Source of the DNA: Salaquimonas pukyongi
GTDB taxonomy: Bacteria; Pseudomonadota; Alphaproteobacteria; Rhizobiales; Rhizobiaceae
Assembly (NCBI RefSeq): GCF_001953055.1
Contig: NZ_CP019044.1
Coordinates: 744,001 to 808,000, forward strand
Direction: 5' to 3'
Length of the DNA stretch: 64,000 nt
Shown: in pieces, positions 18,190 to 30,489 of the stretch
Numbering within the stretch: the stretch's first letter is position 1
Layout: each line of letters opens with the position of its first letter
Notes under the pieces: model-generated
Seen by the model: the letters and a program-made list of their open reading frames with translations, nothing else
Told to the model about the DNA's origin: nothing
The model's database searches: none
Position numbers and translations under genes: made by a program

Positions 18190-18305
18190 GTGTTGAACGG
18201 CGTGTTGCCAAGGCGGCTTGCCGAACCGGCAAAAAAGTCCGAAAAGGGTCACAATGCGCCTCTAACGCGTCCCCGATTCAATGCACCACGAGTACCGGAG
18301 AGACC

Positions 18306-18944
18306 ATGAAAATCGACCGCCGCCATTTTCTTGCAACGACTGCAAGCCTTGCTGCGCTAACCTCAATGTTTGCCTCCGGCAGCCTGCACAGTGCCCAAGC
18401 ACAGGATCTTTCCGGCCTCCTGGAGCCTGGCCCGCTTGAGGAAATGGTGGTCGGTGAGGAAAACGCGCCGGTAACCATCGTCGAATACGCCTCGATGACC
18501 TGTCCCCACTGCGCGAATTTTCACACTCAGGTTTATCCGGCACTGAAGGAAAAATACATCGACACCGGCAAGGCGAGGCTGATCTTCCGCGAATTTCCGC
18601 TGGATGCGCGTGCCTATGCTGCCGCCATGCTGGCGCGCTGTGCCGACAAACAGTTCTATTTTCCGATGATTGATGTGCTGTTCAAACAGCAGGCAAGCTG
18701 GGCCAGGGCGGAAGATCCGCGCCCGCAATTGCTGCAAATCGCCAAATTGGCGGGTTTTACACAGGAGAGCTTCGAGGCCTGCTTGAAAAATCAGGAGCTT
18801 CTCGACAATGTGAATGCAGTTCGTACCAAAGCGGCGGAAGAGTTCGGCGTAAACGGCACGCCGAGTTTCTTCATCAATGGCGAAAAATACAGTGGGAACA
18901 ATTCCGTCGAGGCAATGTCCGAGGCCATCGATAGCCTCCTCTGA
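18306..18944 (+). CDS. DsbA family thiol oxidoreductase, exported
   Basis: Periplasmic thioredoxin-fold protein of 212 residues, of the DsbA/DsbG-like group (DSBA thioredoxin domain). The N-terminus KIDRRHFLATTASLAAL is a twin-arginine-like signal, suggesting Tat export. The active site is C66-P-H-C69 (EYASMTCPHCANFH), and the cis-proline region is VNGTPSFFING. It likely acts in disulfide bond formation, together with or independently of the DsbD-like protein at 5794-6663. It is followed 66 bases later by smc. Confidence 0.94.
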   Translation: MKIDRRHFLATTASLAALTSMFASGSLHSAQAQDLSGLLEPGPLEEMVVGEENAPVTIVEYASMTCPHCANFHTQVYPALKEKYIDTGKARLIFREFPLDARAYAAAMLARCADKQFYFPMIDVLFKQQASWARAEDPRPQLLQIAKLAGFTQESFEACLKNQELLDNVNAVRTKAAEEFGVNGTPSFFINGEKYSGNNSVEAMSEAIDSLL

Positions 18945-19010
18945 CACCACCCATTGCGGGGGTGCATGCATATGGCCTGCTGCCGCGGCCATTTGTAAAG
19001 GCGGGCAGTC

Positions 19011-22000
19011 ATGAAATTCAACAAGCTGCGCCTGCTCGGCTTCAAGTCCTTTGTCGAACCGACCGAATTTCTCATCGAGGAAGGGCTGACCGGTATCGTC
19101 GGCCCCAATGGCTGTGGCAAGTCCAACCTGGTTGAAGCCCTGCGCTGGGTGATGGGTGAAAACTCCTACAAGAACATGCGCGCTTCCGGCATGGATGACG
19201 TCATCTTTTCCGGCTCCGGCAACCGTCCCTCGCGCAACTCGGCGGAAGTTATCCTTTTCCTGGACAATTCGGACCGCACTGCGCCCGCTGCCTTCAACGA
19301 CGAGGACGAATTGCAGGTTTCGCGCCGCATTGAGCGCGAATCGGGTTCGGCCTACCGTATCAACGCCCGGGAAGTGCGCGCCAAGGATGTCCAGCTTCTG
19401 TTTGCCGATGCTTCGACCGGAGCCCGCTCGCCCTCCATGGTGGGACAGGGGCGGATCGGCGAACTGATCTCGGCCAAACCTCAGGCCCGCCGGGCGCTGC
19501 TGGAAGAGGCCGCCGGCATTTCCGGCCTGCATTCGCGACGGCACGATGCTGAATTGCGCCTGCGCGCTGCCGACCAGAATCTGGAGCGTCTTGAGGACGT
19601 CATCGGCCAGTTGGACAGCCAGTTGGACAGCCTGAAGCGCCAGGCGCGGCAGGCAAACCGTTACCGTACGATTTCAGAAGACATCCGCAAGACAGGGGCA
19701 CTGGCTTTCCATCTGCGCTGGACGGCAGCAAAGAGCGCGGAGGCCGAAGCCGAAAGCAGATTGTCCCAGGCTTCTGCAACCGTGGGCGAGCGGGCGCAGC
19801 TTCAGGCAGAGGCTGCAAAACAGCAGGCAGTTCTCGCCCACCAGATGCCCGGGCATCGCGAAGCGGAGGCAAAAGCCGCCGCCGCGCTGCAGCGCCTGAC
19901 CATCGCCCGAAACCAGATTGATGAGGAGCTTGGCCGCATCGCGGCAAGGCGGGAAGAACTGGAGAACCGGATTACCCAGCTTCGCGATGATATCGCACGT
20001 GAAGAGCGGCTGGTAGGGGAAAACTCGGAGATCCTGTCGCGCCTTGATGCGGAGGAGGCCGACCTCATCGCCAAGTCCACCGCGATGAGCGAGACCGAAG
20101 CCCAGTCAAAGGAGCGCTTGGCGAACGTCTCCGCAAAGCTTGCCGCAAGCGAGCAGCGGCTGAACGAGCTGACAGCAACGGTTGCCGAAGCCAATACGCG
20201 CAAGTCGCTGCTGGAACGCTCAATCAAGGATGCCGGCGACCGCCGCCGCCGTCTCGACGAGCAGGCCAGCCGCGTGGAGGCCGAACTGGCGGAAGTGGGC
20301 GCAGAGATTGCCCGCCTTGCGGGCAATGCTGACCTGCAAAATCGCGCAACCCTGCTTGAAAAGCGCGTTGCCGATGCCGAAGCCGATCTGGCTGCTGCGG
20401 AGTCAGCAGCCGAACAGGCCCAGACAAGCGAACAGGAAGCACGCCCGCTGCTTGCCGAGTTGAAACAGAAGCTGGGTGCCATCGAGACGGAAGCGCGCAC
20501 CCTGAACCGTATCCTCAATCAGGGCGGCCAGGACATGTTTCCCGCCGTGGTCGAACGGGTACATGTCGAGCCTGGTTATGAAAAGGCGCTGGGTGCGGCG
20601 CTGGGCGAGGATCTGGACGTTTCCACCGATGCTTCCGCACCGGTTCGCTGGCACCTGTTGGAGGATGCGTTTGAGGCCGCGCCCCTGCCTGCAGGCGCCA
20701 AAAGCCTTTCCGATGTGGTCAGGGCGCCTGCCGAACTTCATCGCCGCCTGTCCCAGACCGGTATTGTCGAACAGGCATCCGGCAAGGCTCAGCAGGCACT
20801 GTTGAAGCCGGGTCAGCGCCTGGTTTCGCTGGAAGGCGATCTGTGGCGCTGGGACGGATACCAGGCAACCAGCGAGGCCCCCACGGCGGCCGCCCAGCGG
20901 CTTGCCCAGAAGAACCGCCTGAATGAGCTTGACCGCGAAGCGATCAAAGCAACCAGGGCCCTGCGGGAAGCTGAAGCCCTGTTTGAAAAGGCCCGGCAAG
21001 ATGCTGCGGGCAAGGCGGAAGCAGTTCGCGATGCCAGGGAAGCCTGGCGCGCCGCCCAGAAGGAACTGGGTGAAACCCGTGACGCGATTGCTGCAGCCGA
21101 ACGGGCGGCAGGCCAGTTCACCGCACGCAGATCGGCGCTTGAGGAAGCGCGCAACCGTCTCGCCGATGACGCCCAGGATTCGCTGGCGCTCTACAAGGAG
21201 GCGGAAAGCCAGCTTGCAGGCATTGCCGATGTGTCTGAACTGGAACGCGATCTGCAGACGCTGAAGTCGGAAGTGGCGGAGGATCGTGCCCGTCTTGCCG
21301 AAGTGCGCGCCGATTTTGACGGTCTGTCACGGGAAGCTGAAACCCGGGGACGGCGGCTGGAAACGATCAAGACCGAGCGGGCCGACTGGCAGCGCCGCGT
21401 TGCCAATGCATCCGATCAGATCAAGCAGCTCACCAAGCGCCTTGAAACGGCCCAGGACGAACTGGCTTCGATCGAGGAAGGCCCTGCTGAGGCAGAGGGC
21501 CGGCGACGCGAGCTTACAAGCCTTATCGAACAGGCTGAAGCCGAGCGTCAGAAAGCAGCAGACGTGCTCGCGGAAGCCGAAAACCGGCTTGCCGAAGCCG
21601 ACAAGCGCGCAAAGGACACGATTGTTGCCCTTTCAGAAGCCAGGGAGGAAAGTGCCAGGGCTGAAGAACGGGTCAGCGCAGCCCGCGAACGCCGCAGCGA
21701 GATCGAGGACCGCATTCGAGAGGAACTTGAATGCGAACCACACGAAACCCTGGCGATGGCACAGGTCAAGGAAGGCGAAAGCCTGCCTGAACTTTCTGCT
21801 GCAGAAACACGGCTGGAAAAGCTCAAATCCGAGCGGGAGCGCCTGGGCGCCGTCAACCTGCGGGCGGAACTTGAGCAAACCGAAATCAGCGAACAGCGTG
21901 ATGCGCTGGTGCTGGAGCGGGACGATCTGGTTGAGGCGATCCGCCGGTTGCGGGCCGGCATTGCCAGCCTGAACAAGGAGGGGCGTGAGCGCCTGTTGGA

Positions 22001-22469
22001 AGCCTTTGATGTGGTCAACGGCCAGTTCCAGCGCCTCTTTACCCATTTGTTCGGCGGCGGCACGGCGGAACTGCAGCTCATTGAATCCGATGATCCCCTT
22101 GAAGCCGGTCTGGAAATCCTTGCCCGCCCGCCGGGCAAGAGGCCGCAGACCATGACGCTTCTGTCCGGCGGGGAGCAGGCATTGACGGCACTGGCGCTCA
22201 TCTTTGCGGTCTTTCTCACCAATCCGGCGCCGATCTGTGTGCTTGACGAGGTCGATGCGCCGCTGGACGATCACAATGTGGAGCGCTTCTGCAACCTCAT
22301 GGACGAGATGGCTTCCTCTACCGATACCCGGTTTGTCATCATCACCCACAACCCGATCACCATGGCGCGGATGAACCGGTTGTTCGGCGTGACCATGGCC
22401 GAGCGCGGGGTCAGTAAAATGGTTTCCGTCGATCTGCAGGAGGCAGAGCGCATCCGCGAAGCCGGCTAG
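19011..22469 (+). CDS. smc: Chromosome segregation protein SMC
   Basis: Structural maintenance of chromosomes ATPase of 1152 residues. Walker A is GPNGCGKSN (31-39), followed by two long coiled-coil arms around a hinge (about 500-640, MFPAVVERVHVEPGYEKALGAAL), then the ABC signature LSGGEQALTALAL and Walker B ICVLDEVDAPLDDHNVERF near the C-terminus. It works with ScpA and ScpB, which are not in the window. The hinge is flanked by Ala/Glu/Arg-rich helices without visible breaks. The start ATG at 19011 opens the family motif MKFNKLRLLGFKSF. Confidence 0.98.
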   Translation: MKFNKLRLLGFKSFVEPTEFLIEEGLTGIVGPNGCGKSNLVEALRWVMGENSYKNMRASGMDDVIFSGSGNRPSRNSAEVILFLDNSDRTAPAAFNDEDELQVSRRIERESGSAYRINAREVRAKDVQLLFADASTGARSPSMVGQGRIGELISAKPQARRALLEEAAGISGLHSRRHDAELRLRAADQNLERLEDVIGQLDSQLDSLKRQARQANRYRTISEDIRKTGALAFHLRWTAAKSAEAEAESRLSQASATVGERAQLQAEAAKQQAVLAHQMPGHREAEAKAAAALQRLTIARNQIDEELGRIAARREELENRITQLRDDIAREERLVGENSEILSRLDAEEADLIAKSTAMSETEAQSKERLANVSAKLAASEQRLNELTATVAEANTRKSLLERSIKDAGDRRRRLDEQASRVEAELAEVGAEIARLAGNADLQNRATLLEKRVADAEADLAAAESAAEQAQTSEQEARPLLAELKQKLGAIETEARTLNRILNQGGQDMFPAVVERVHVEPGYEKALGAALGEDLDVSTDASAPVRWHLLEDAFEAAPLPAGAKSLSDVVRAPAELHRRLSQTGIVEQASGKAQQALLKPGQRLVSLEGDLWRWDGYQATSEAPTAAAQRLAQKNRLNELDREAIKATRALREAEALFEKARQDAAGKAEAVRDAREAWRAAQKELGETRDAIAAAERAAGQFTARRSALEEARNRLADDAQDSLALYKEAESQLAGIADVSELERDLQTLKSEVAEDRARLAEVRADFDGLSREAETRGRRLETIKTERADWQRRVANASDQIKQLTKRLETAQDELASIEEGPAEAEGRRRELTSLIEQAEAERQKAADVLAEAENRLAEADKRAKDTIVALSEAREESARAEERVSAARERRSEIEDRIREELECEPHETLAMAQVKEGESLPELSAAETRLEKLKSERERLGAVNLRAELEQTEISEQRDALVLERDDLVEAIRRLRAGIASLNKEGRERLLEAFDVVNGQFQRLFTHLFGGGTAELQLIESDDPLEAGLEILARPPGKRPQTMTLLSGGEQALTALALIFAVFLTNPAPICVLDEVDAPLDDHNVERFCNLMDEMASSTDTRFVIITHNPITMARMNRLFGVTMAERGVSKMVSVDLQEAERIREAG

Positions 22470-22617
22470 CATGGGGCATTTTTGTCTGTTCGGGCTACTC
22501 AAACCGGTCCAAACAGCTTGAAAACGGCAAAAACCGCTTGCCATGGCGTGCCGCAATGCGGCATTTTCCGGTAGGCGTGCGACGGGTTTGCGCGACAAAC
22601 CGGGGATGGGCCGTCTG

Positions 22618-25296
<2,679 letters not shown>

Positions 25297-25321
25297 ACGC
25301 TGGCCTTAATCACTTTGCCGC

Positions 25322-25684
25322 TCAGTTGATTGCTGCGTTGCGTTGCCGGGTGAGCATGCCCGGCATGAACGACAGAATGCGGGCATAGGACCAGCTCAAT
25401 TCGACCAGTTCGCAGGTCACTTCCTTTTCCTCGTAAAGCCGGACCGAATGACCGTCGGGGCTGGCGCAGATGAAGACAAGCCGCGCCTCACAGCCCAGCT
25501 TGCAAAGACAGGCAGCCGCCCGCTCTTTATCGCTTCCGAGCATTCCAGCGGGGAATTCGAACAGGAGCATGCACTCGAATTCCTCCTTGCCATCTTCCAG
25601 CAAGGCATCAGCAAGGGCCTGTTCAAGAGAGCAGGAATTGCCGGCAGTTCGGCTTCTTGTTTTTGGCTTTGCGGGAAAGTCCAT
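25322..25684 (-). CDS. Hypothetical protein
   Basis: Small protein of 120 residues with no family I recognise. It begins MDFPAKPKTRSRTAGN and contains ALADALLEDGKEEFECMLLFEFPAG and a C-terminal helix-rich end. The start could also be 25762; 25684 is chosen because the upstream part is His/Thr-rich and lies over short repeats (25697-25739, repeated ATGCGC units). It is 25 bases from ppdK, convergent. No signal peptide or membrane segment. Reality as a gene is plausible but not certain. Confidence 0.5.
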   Translation of the reverse strand: MDFPAKPKTRSRTAGNSCSLEQALADALLEDGKEEFECMLLFEFPAGMLGSDKERAAACLCKLGCEARLVFICASPDGHSVRLYEEKEVTCELVELSWSYARILSFMPGMLTRQRNAAIN

Positions 25685-25937
25685 TTTGACGCCGTTTTGC
25701 ACGGTATGCGCCCCGGTATGCGCCCTGGCATGCGCTGAGTGCCTGTGGAATTGCAGGTTCATGTTTCGCTCCCTGTTTTACAGCTTGCACTGTTTCCTTT
25801 TCACGCGGCGATTTTGCGGTTGGAAAATGGCGCGGTCTTCAAGTTTGCCATCACCCTGCAACACGCGTTGAATGGACGGGTGGTGCCGTGTATATCGCTG
25901 GTTCAATGTCAATTGCGGCAGCAGCCGGGAAGCGGGC

Positions 25938-26837
25938 ATGGCAGGATTCTATGAAAGGCCGGAATCAGAAGCGGCCAAATGGTGCTTGCGCCTGGCGGTT
26001 GTCACCGTTCCCTTCCTGTTGTTGACGATCCTGCTGCGCCGCGGCGGCGCGATCACCATTGAACAGTCCTTCTGGCTTGTTGCTGTTGCCATTGCGATGA
26101 TTATCGCTTCGCTGGTTTTCGGCATACGTGCAGTGCTCGACCTCTGGGACAAGGGATACAAGGGCGGCCGGGCCACAGTGAACGGCGTTGTGCTCGGTGT
26201 TCTGCTGCTGGCGCCATTCGGTGTCCAGTTTCTTAATGCTGTCGAACATCCCAGGCTGAACGATGTAGCCACGGATGTTTTCGATCCGCCGTCATTCATT
26301 CGCAATGAGGGGGCGGTGCAGGATGAAGCGTCCGTTTATGATGATTTCTTTGCCAGAAAGATCGTCGCCAGCTATCCCCAGTTGGTGGGCCGGCGCTACG
26401 AGGCGCCCTCTGAAAGGGTATTGATCAGCGTATTGGAAATTCTGGACAATTGGGGCTGGCAGCAGGTAGCTGCAATCAACATGCCGCAATTGCCGGATGC
26501 AGCCGCCGCCTCTGCCGATGGCGAAGACAAGACTTCAAATGGCGAAGAAGGCGCTGACGGGGAACTGGCCGGTAGCGAGGCCGAAGTGCTCCAGTTGCAG
26601 GGCGAGGGTGCCGATCTGATACCCGACATACTGATCGAGGTAGAGGCACGCACCATGGCGCTGAAACTGCCCTCGCGCCTTGCAATCCGATTGCGCGATG
26701 AAGACGGCTCAACCCTGGTCGACATGCGGGCAGCCTCGGATTGGGGACCGCATGATTTCGGTTCCAATGCCGCCAACATCGCCGATTTTCTGGCAGAACT
26801 GGATGTTCTGCTGGCTGGTCTCGCCGGTGAACGCTGA
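25938..26837 (+). CDS. DUF1499 membrane protein
   Basis: Protein of 299 residues with three N-terminal hydrophobic helices (about 18-110) followed by a DUF1499-type soluble domain (FDPPSFIRNE, then ALKLPSRLAIRLRDEDGSTLVDMRAASDWGPHDFGSNAANIADFLAELD). An acidic, low-complexity insert (about 200-225, DGEDKTSNGEEGADGE) interrupts the domain. The ATG at 25938 starts the conserved N-terminus MAGFYERPESEAAKWCLRLA. Function is unknown. The flanking genes give no clear hint. Confidence 0.82.
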   Translation: MAGFYERPESEAAKWCLRLAVVTVPFLLLTILLRRGGAITIEQSFWLVAVAIAMIIASLVFGIRAVLDLWDKGYKGGRATVNGVVLGVLLLAPFGVQFLNAVEHPRLNDVATDVFDPPSFIRNEGAVQDEASVYDDFFARKIVASYPQLVGRRYEAPSERVLISVLEILDNWGWQQVAAINMPQLPDAAAASADGEDKTSNGEEGADGELAGSEAEVLQLQGEGADLIPDILIEVEARTMALKLPSRLAIRLRDEDGSTLVDMRAASDWGPHDFGSNAANIADFLAELDVLLAGLAGER

Positions 26838-26870
26838 CAGGCGGGATTTTCAGGTGACGGCGTACTTGCC

Positions 26871-27425
26871 TCACCAGGTGCGCACTTGCGGCATTTTTCC
26901 GCCGTTGTGATTTTCAAGGGCGGCAAGCAGCATTTTGTAGGAATTGCATTCTTCGCCCTGGCAGATCGAGCGGATTGCTTGGAGCTGATGTTGGGCGCCG
27001 GCAAGGTCGCCCTTCTGCAACAGCGCCTCCCCGTAATATTCGCGCACAAGCGTATATTGCGGGTCGAGCGCGATGGAATGCTTGTAATAGGCAATCCCCG
27101 TATCGATCATGCCCAGTTTGCGGTGCGAATAGCCGAGCATGTTCAAAACGCGCTTGTCAGTCTTGTCCGGCGCACGGAAAAGAACCTCGATTGCTTGTTC
27201 ATACTTTCCGGCATAGGCAAGCGTGCGCCCAGCTTCAAAGATACTTTCCTGATCCTTGAGGCTGCTTTTGGTGACGCACTTTTTTGTTTTCTTGTCGTAA
27301 ACCTTTCCGGCCGGGCAGGTTGGGGTAGTGTCTCCGCCGCCGCCACCTGCCGCAAAAACGGCAGAAGGTGAGGACAGCGTGAATGCCAGGGCTGCAACAG
27401 CCAGGCTGATGGAAATGGACTTCAT
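26871..27425 (-). CDS. Exported tetratricopeptide-repeat protein
   Basis: Secreted or periplasmic protein of 184 residues: signal peptide (cleavage near VFAAGG), a Gly-rich stretch, a CPAGKVYDKKTKKC motif with two cysteines, and two to three TPR-like helical pairs (AGRTLAYAGKYEQAIEVLF, MLGYSHRKLGMIDTGIAYYKHSIALDP, EYYGEALLQKGDLAGAQHQL). TPRs mediate protein-protein contacts; the partner is not known. The gene converges with the DUF1499 gene. Confidence 0.85.
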   Translation of the reverse strand: MKSISISLAVAALAFTLSSPSAVFAAGGGGGDTTPTCPAGKVYDKKTKKCVTKSSLKDQESIFEAGRTLAYAGKYEQAIEVLFRAPDKTDKRVLNMLGYSHRKLGMIDTGIAYYKHSIALDPQYTLVREYYGEALLQKGDLAGAQHQLQAIRSICQGEECNSYKMLLAALENHNGGKMPQVRTW

Positions 27426-27542
27426 GCTGGGCTCCTCTCACAACAGCGCGGGGATTGCGCCGACACCGCAAGTTTGGCGCGAAATATGATCGGATCAAGG
27501 CCCGGCTCATCACGCTTGCGTGAGTCCTGATCCTGTACCCCT

Positions 27543-28469
27543 TCAGGCCGGGAAATACCGTGCCGCCAGAGAAGGGGTTGAATCGCAAACCACCCGTCCC
27601 TGATGAAGCAGATCCTCGATATGGGCGAACACTGAAAGCGCGGCAGCACCGTGCAGGCGCTTGTCGGTCTCCTTGTAAATGACGCCAACCATTTCCGGGA
27701 TGGTTTCATCGCCTGCGCGGATGCGGTGCAGGATGGCGGTTTCGCGCATTCGGCGATGGGCTCTTAATCCGCGGACAAACTCATGGGCCCGATTAAGCCT
27801 GCCGCCATGTCCGGGCAGGTAGACGGTCTGCTCATGCTCCAAAAGCCTGTCCAGTGACTGCATGTATTGCACCATGTTGCCGTCCGGCGGCGCGACGATC
27901 GAGGTTGCCCAGGCCATGACGTGGTCGCCTGAAAACAGGTAAGGACTGTCCTTCAGCGCAAACGCCATGTGGTTGACGGTATGGCCGGGGGTAAACACCG
28001 CCTCAAGTGCAATCTGGTGACCCTCTATCACGTCACCCTTGATCACGTCACCATGGGACAACACGATGTCCGGCTCGAACTCCTTGTCACCGGAAGCATC
28101 GAGTGCGTTGATTTCACCAAGATGCAGATCCCGGGCCGGCCGATGAGGCCCTTCGCCCAGCAGCGGTGCCCCGGTTTCACGGGCCAGTCTGCGGGCGAGC
28201 GGTGAATGGTCGACATGGGTATGGGTGACGATGACATGGCTTACCGTCCGGCCCCTGACGGCGTTCAGAATAGTCTTGTAGTGACCGTTATCCTCATCCG
28301 GGCCCGGATCGATAACCATGACTTCCTTGTCGCCGACAAGGTAGGTGTTGGTGCCATGAAAGGTGAAGGCGCCCCGGTTGGGTGCGGTAATTCGCTCAAT
28401 ACCGTCGTCCACCGGTACGGCTTCACCGTATCGGGGCTCAAACTCGGCTCTGAAGGGCAGGGAGGACAT
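27543..28469 (-). CDS. MBL-fold metallo-hydrolase
   Basis: Metallo-beta-lactamase-fold hydrolase of 308 residues. The metal-binding motif is HTHVDHS, with the additional ligands in GHTVNHMAF, SGDHVM and PGHGG. A C-terminal winged-helix-like region (HRRMRETAILHRIRAGDETIPEMVGVIY) is as in LACTB2-type proteins. Start 28469 (MSSLPFRAEFEPRYGEAV) fits the family better than 28484. Substrate cannot be assigned. It is divergent from bioY. Confidence 0.9.
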   Translation of the reverse strand: MSSLPFRAEFEPRYGEAVPVDDGIERITAPNRGAFTFHGTNTYLVGDKEVMVIDPGPDEDNGHYKTILNAVRGRTVSHVIVTHTHVDHSPLARRLARETGAPLLGEGPHRPARDLHLGEINALDASGDKEFEPDIVLSHGDVIKGDVIEGHQIALEAVFTPGHTVNHMAFALKDSPYLFSGDHVMAWATSIVAPPDGNMVQYMQSLDRLLEHEQTVYLPGHGGRLNRAHEFVRGLRAHRRMRETAILHRIRAGDETIPEMVGVIYKETDKRLHGAAALSVFAHIEDLLHQGRVVCDSTPSLAARYFPA

Positions 28470-28623
28470 AATGGGAAAATGCACAATCGGTTTTCACCGG
28501 AAAAAGCACGGTTTGGCTTGATTGGCAAACCGGTATGCCGGTATGAACGGGTTGAAAGCCGAGCCGCAGACTGGCCGGCGAAGACAAGTCCGCAATTGGC
28601 GGCCCTTTTGGATGGAGGAATGC

Positions 28624-29220
28624 ATGTCAAATTCAACCCACAGCATGGCGCTTGCGCCCAGGATCGTTGAATCCTCGTCGGTCCGCATGCTGCATTACGG
28701 TCTTCTTGTTGTCTTCGGTGTGGCGTTGATTGCGATTTCCTCGAAGCTGAAGGTTCCCCTGTGGCCGAATCCAACCCCGGTTACCCTGCAAACGCTGGCA
28801 ATCTTCACCCTTTCTGCTGCCTATGGCAGCCGGTTGGCACTGGCCACGCTTGCTGCCTATCTGGCAACCGGTGCGTTCGGCATGCCGGTCTTCACAGGCA
28901 CTCCCGAACAGGGGCTCGGCCTTGCCTACATGGCTGGTCCGACCGGTGGCTACCTTGCCGGTTTCGCGATAATGGCCTGGCTTACCGGCCTTGCTGCAGA
29001 TTACGGCTGGGACAAAAATCCATTCAAGCTTGGCGCTGCGATGCTGGTCGGTGAGGCAATCATGCTAACGATGGGCGCGCTGTGGATGGGCTATCTCTTC
29101 GGCAGCGACAAGATTCTGGCATGGGGCGTTGGTCCGTTCATTGTGACGGACCTGATCAAGCTGGCAATAGCTGCGGCAATCGTCCCTGCGGTGTGGGGGC
29201 TGTTTGCCAGAAAACGCTGA
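28624..29220 (+). CDS. bioY: Biotin ECF transporter substrate-binding protein BioY
   Basis: BioY, the S component that binds biotin in energy-coupling-factor transport, 198 residues with about six membrane helices. Signatures: KVPLWPNPTPVTLQTLAIF near the N-terminus, GGYLAGFAIMAW, and GVGPFIVTDLIKLAIAAAIVP at the end. The ATG at 28624 has GGAGGA eight bases upstream; an earlier in-frame start at 28522 is not supported. No bioM/bioN energising genes are nearby, so it either acts alone or shares modules encoded elsewhere. Confidence 0.95.
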   Translation: MSNSTHSMALAPRIVESSSVRMLHYGLLVVFGVALIAISSKLKVPLWPNPTPVTLQTLAIFTLSAAYGSRLALATLAAYLATGAFGMPVFTGTPEQGLGLAYMAGPTGGYLAGFAIMAWLTGLAADYGWDKNPFKLGAAMLVGEAIMLTMGALWMGYLFGSDKILAWGVGPFIVTDLIKLAIAAAIVPAVWGLFARKR

Positions 29221-29240
29221 CAAGCGTTGAGCTTCGTTTC

Positions 29241-29267
29241 AAGCCCCGGTCATTGGCCGGGGCTTTT
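29241..29267 (+). terminator. Rho-independent terminator after bioY
   Basis: A 9-bp perfect stem (AAGCCCCGG at 29241-29249 with CCGGGGCTT at 29257-29265) with a 7-base loop and a short T-run. It is 20 bases after the bioY stop and 29 bases before the convergent VWA gene end, so it may act in both directions. Confidence 0.8.
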
Positions 29268-29295
29268 GTATCCGGTTGCCACGTGAAGTGCGTTG

Positions 29296-30480
29296 TCAGT
29301 AGGAAAGTTCCTTCATCGCGCTATCGAGGCCGGCAAGCGTCAGCGGATACATCCGGCCTCCGAACAACTGGCGTATCATCTGCGTCGACTGGGTATAGTT
29401 CCATGCGCGTTCTGCAACCGGATTGATCCAGATGCAGTTCTTCCAGGTTTCAATCGCCCGGCGCAGCCAGACCTCGCCCGCCTCGGCGTTCCAGTGTTCC
29501 ACCGAGCCGCCCGGATAAACGATCTCATAGGGGCTCATCGCCGCATCGCCCACAAAGATCACCTTGTAGTCCGGCCCGTATTTGTGCAGCACGTCATGGG
29601 TGGCAATCACTTCGCTGTGGCGGCGGCGATTGTCTTTCCACACCCCTTCGTAGAGGCAGTTGTGAAAATAGAAGTGTTCGAGATGTTTCAGTTCGGTCCT
29701 TGCGGCGGAAAACAGTTCCTCGACGATTTTGACGTGGTCGTCCATTGAGCCGCCATTGTCGAGAAACAGCAGCACCTTCACGGCATTGTGGCGCTCAGGC
29801 CGGGTCTTGACGTCAAGATAGCCATGTTCGGCGGTGGCGCGGATGGTGCCGTCAAGGTCAAGTTCCTCGGCTGCTCCCTCGCGCACCCAGCGGCGCAGGC
29901 GTTTGAGCGCCACCTTGATGTTGCGTGTGCCAAGCTCCACGCTGTCGTCAAGATTTTTGAAATTGCGCTGGTCCCAGACTTTCACCGCCCGGCGGTGGCG
30001 CGATTCGTGCTGGCCGATGCGCACCCCTTCGGGGTTGTAGCCATAGGCGCCAAAGGGAGAGGTGCCGGCGGTACCGATCATCTTTGAGCCGCCCTGGTGC
30101 CGTTTGTGCTGTTCGGCCAGACGCTCGCGCAGCGTCTCCATGAGTTTTTCGAACCCGCCAAGCGACTCAATCAGCTTCTTTTCTTCTTCGCTGAGGTGCT
30201 TTTCGGCAAGTTTCTGCAGCCATTCCTCCGGCAGTTCCATCTGCTCTATGCCGTCGCTGCCGGAGACTGCCTCCACTCCCCTGAAGATTTCTGAAAACAC
30301 CCGGTCGAAACGGTCGAGATGACGCTCGTCCTTTACCAGCGCGGACCGCGCCAGATAGTAGAAACCTTCCACATCATAGGTGACCAACCCCGCATCCATC
30401 GCTTCCAGCAAGGCAAGATATTCCCGCAGTGAAACGGGAATCCCGGCTTCTTTCAATTTCAGGAAGAAGGGAATGAACAT
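29296..30480 (-). CDS. VWA domain protein, CoxE-like
   Basis: CoxE-like von Willebrand factor A protein of 394 residues, the usual partner of a MoxR-type AAA+ ATPase in metal-centre or complex assembly. The MIDAS motif is written FLDNGGSMDDH (D-x-G-x-S), with later metal-binding positions in VGDAAMSPYE. The N-terminal half is helical and charged. The likely partner ATPase is at 32411-33253, but a toxin-antitoxin pair and metA lie between them. Its ATG is only nine bases after the doc stop and lacks a clear Shine-Dalgarno, so translation may depend on upstream genes. Confidence 0.9.
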   Translation of the reverse strand: MFIPFFLKLKEAGIPVSLREYLALLEAMDAGLVTYDVEGFYYLARSALVKDERHLDRFDRVFSEIFRGVEAVSGSDGIEQMELPEEWLQKLAEKHLSEEEKKLIESLGGFEKLMETLRERLAEQHKRHQGGSKMIGTAGTSPFGAYGYNPEGVRIGQHESRHRRAVKVWDQRNFKNLDDSVELGTRNIKVALKRLRRWVREGAAEELDLDGTIRATAEHGYLDVKTRPERHNAVKVLLFLDNGGSMDDHVKIVEELFSAARTELKHLEHFYFHNCLYEGVWKDNRRRHSEVIATHDVLHKYGPDYKVIFVGDAAMSPYEIVYPGGSVEHWNAEAGEVWLRRAIETWKNCIWINPVAERAWNYTQSTQMIRQLFGGRMYPLTLAGLDSAMKELSY

Positions 30481-30489
30481 GGTTTGACA

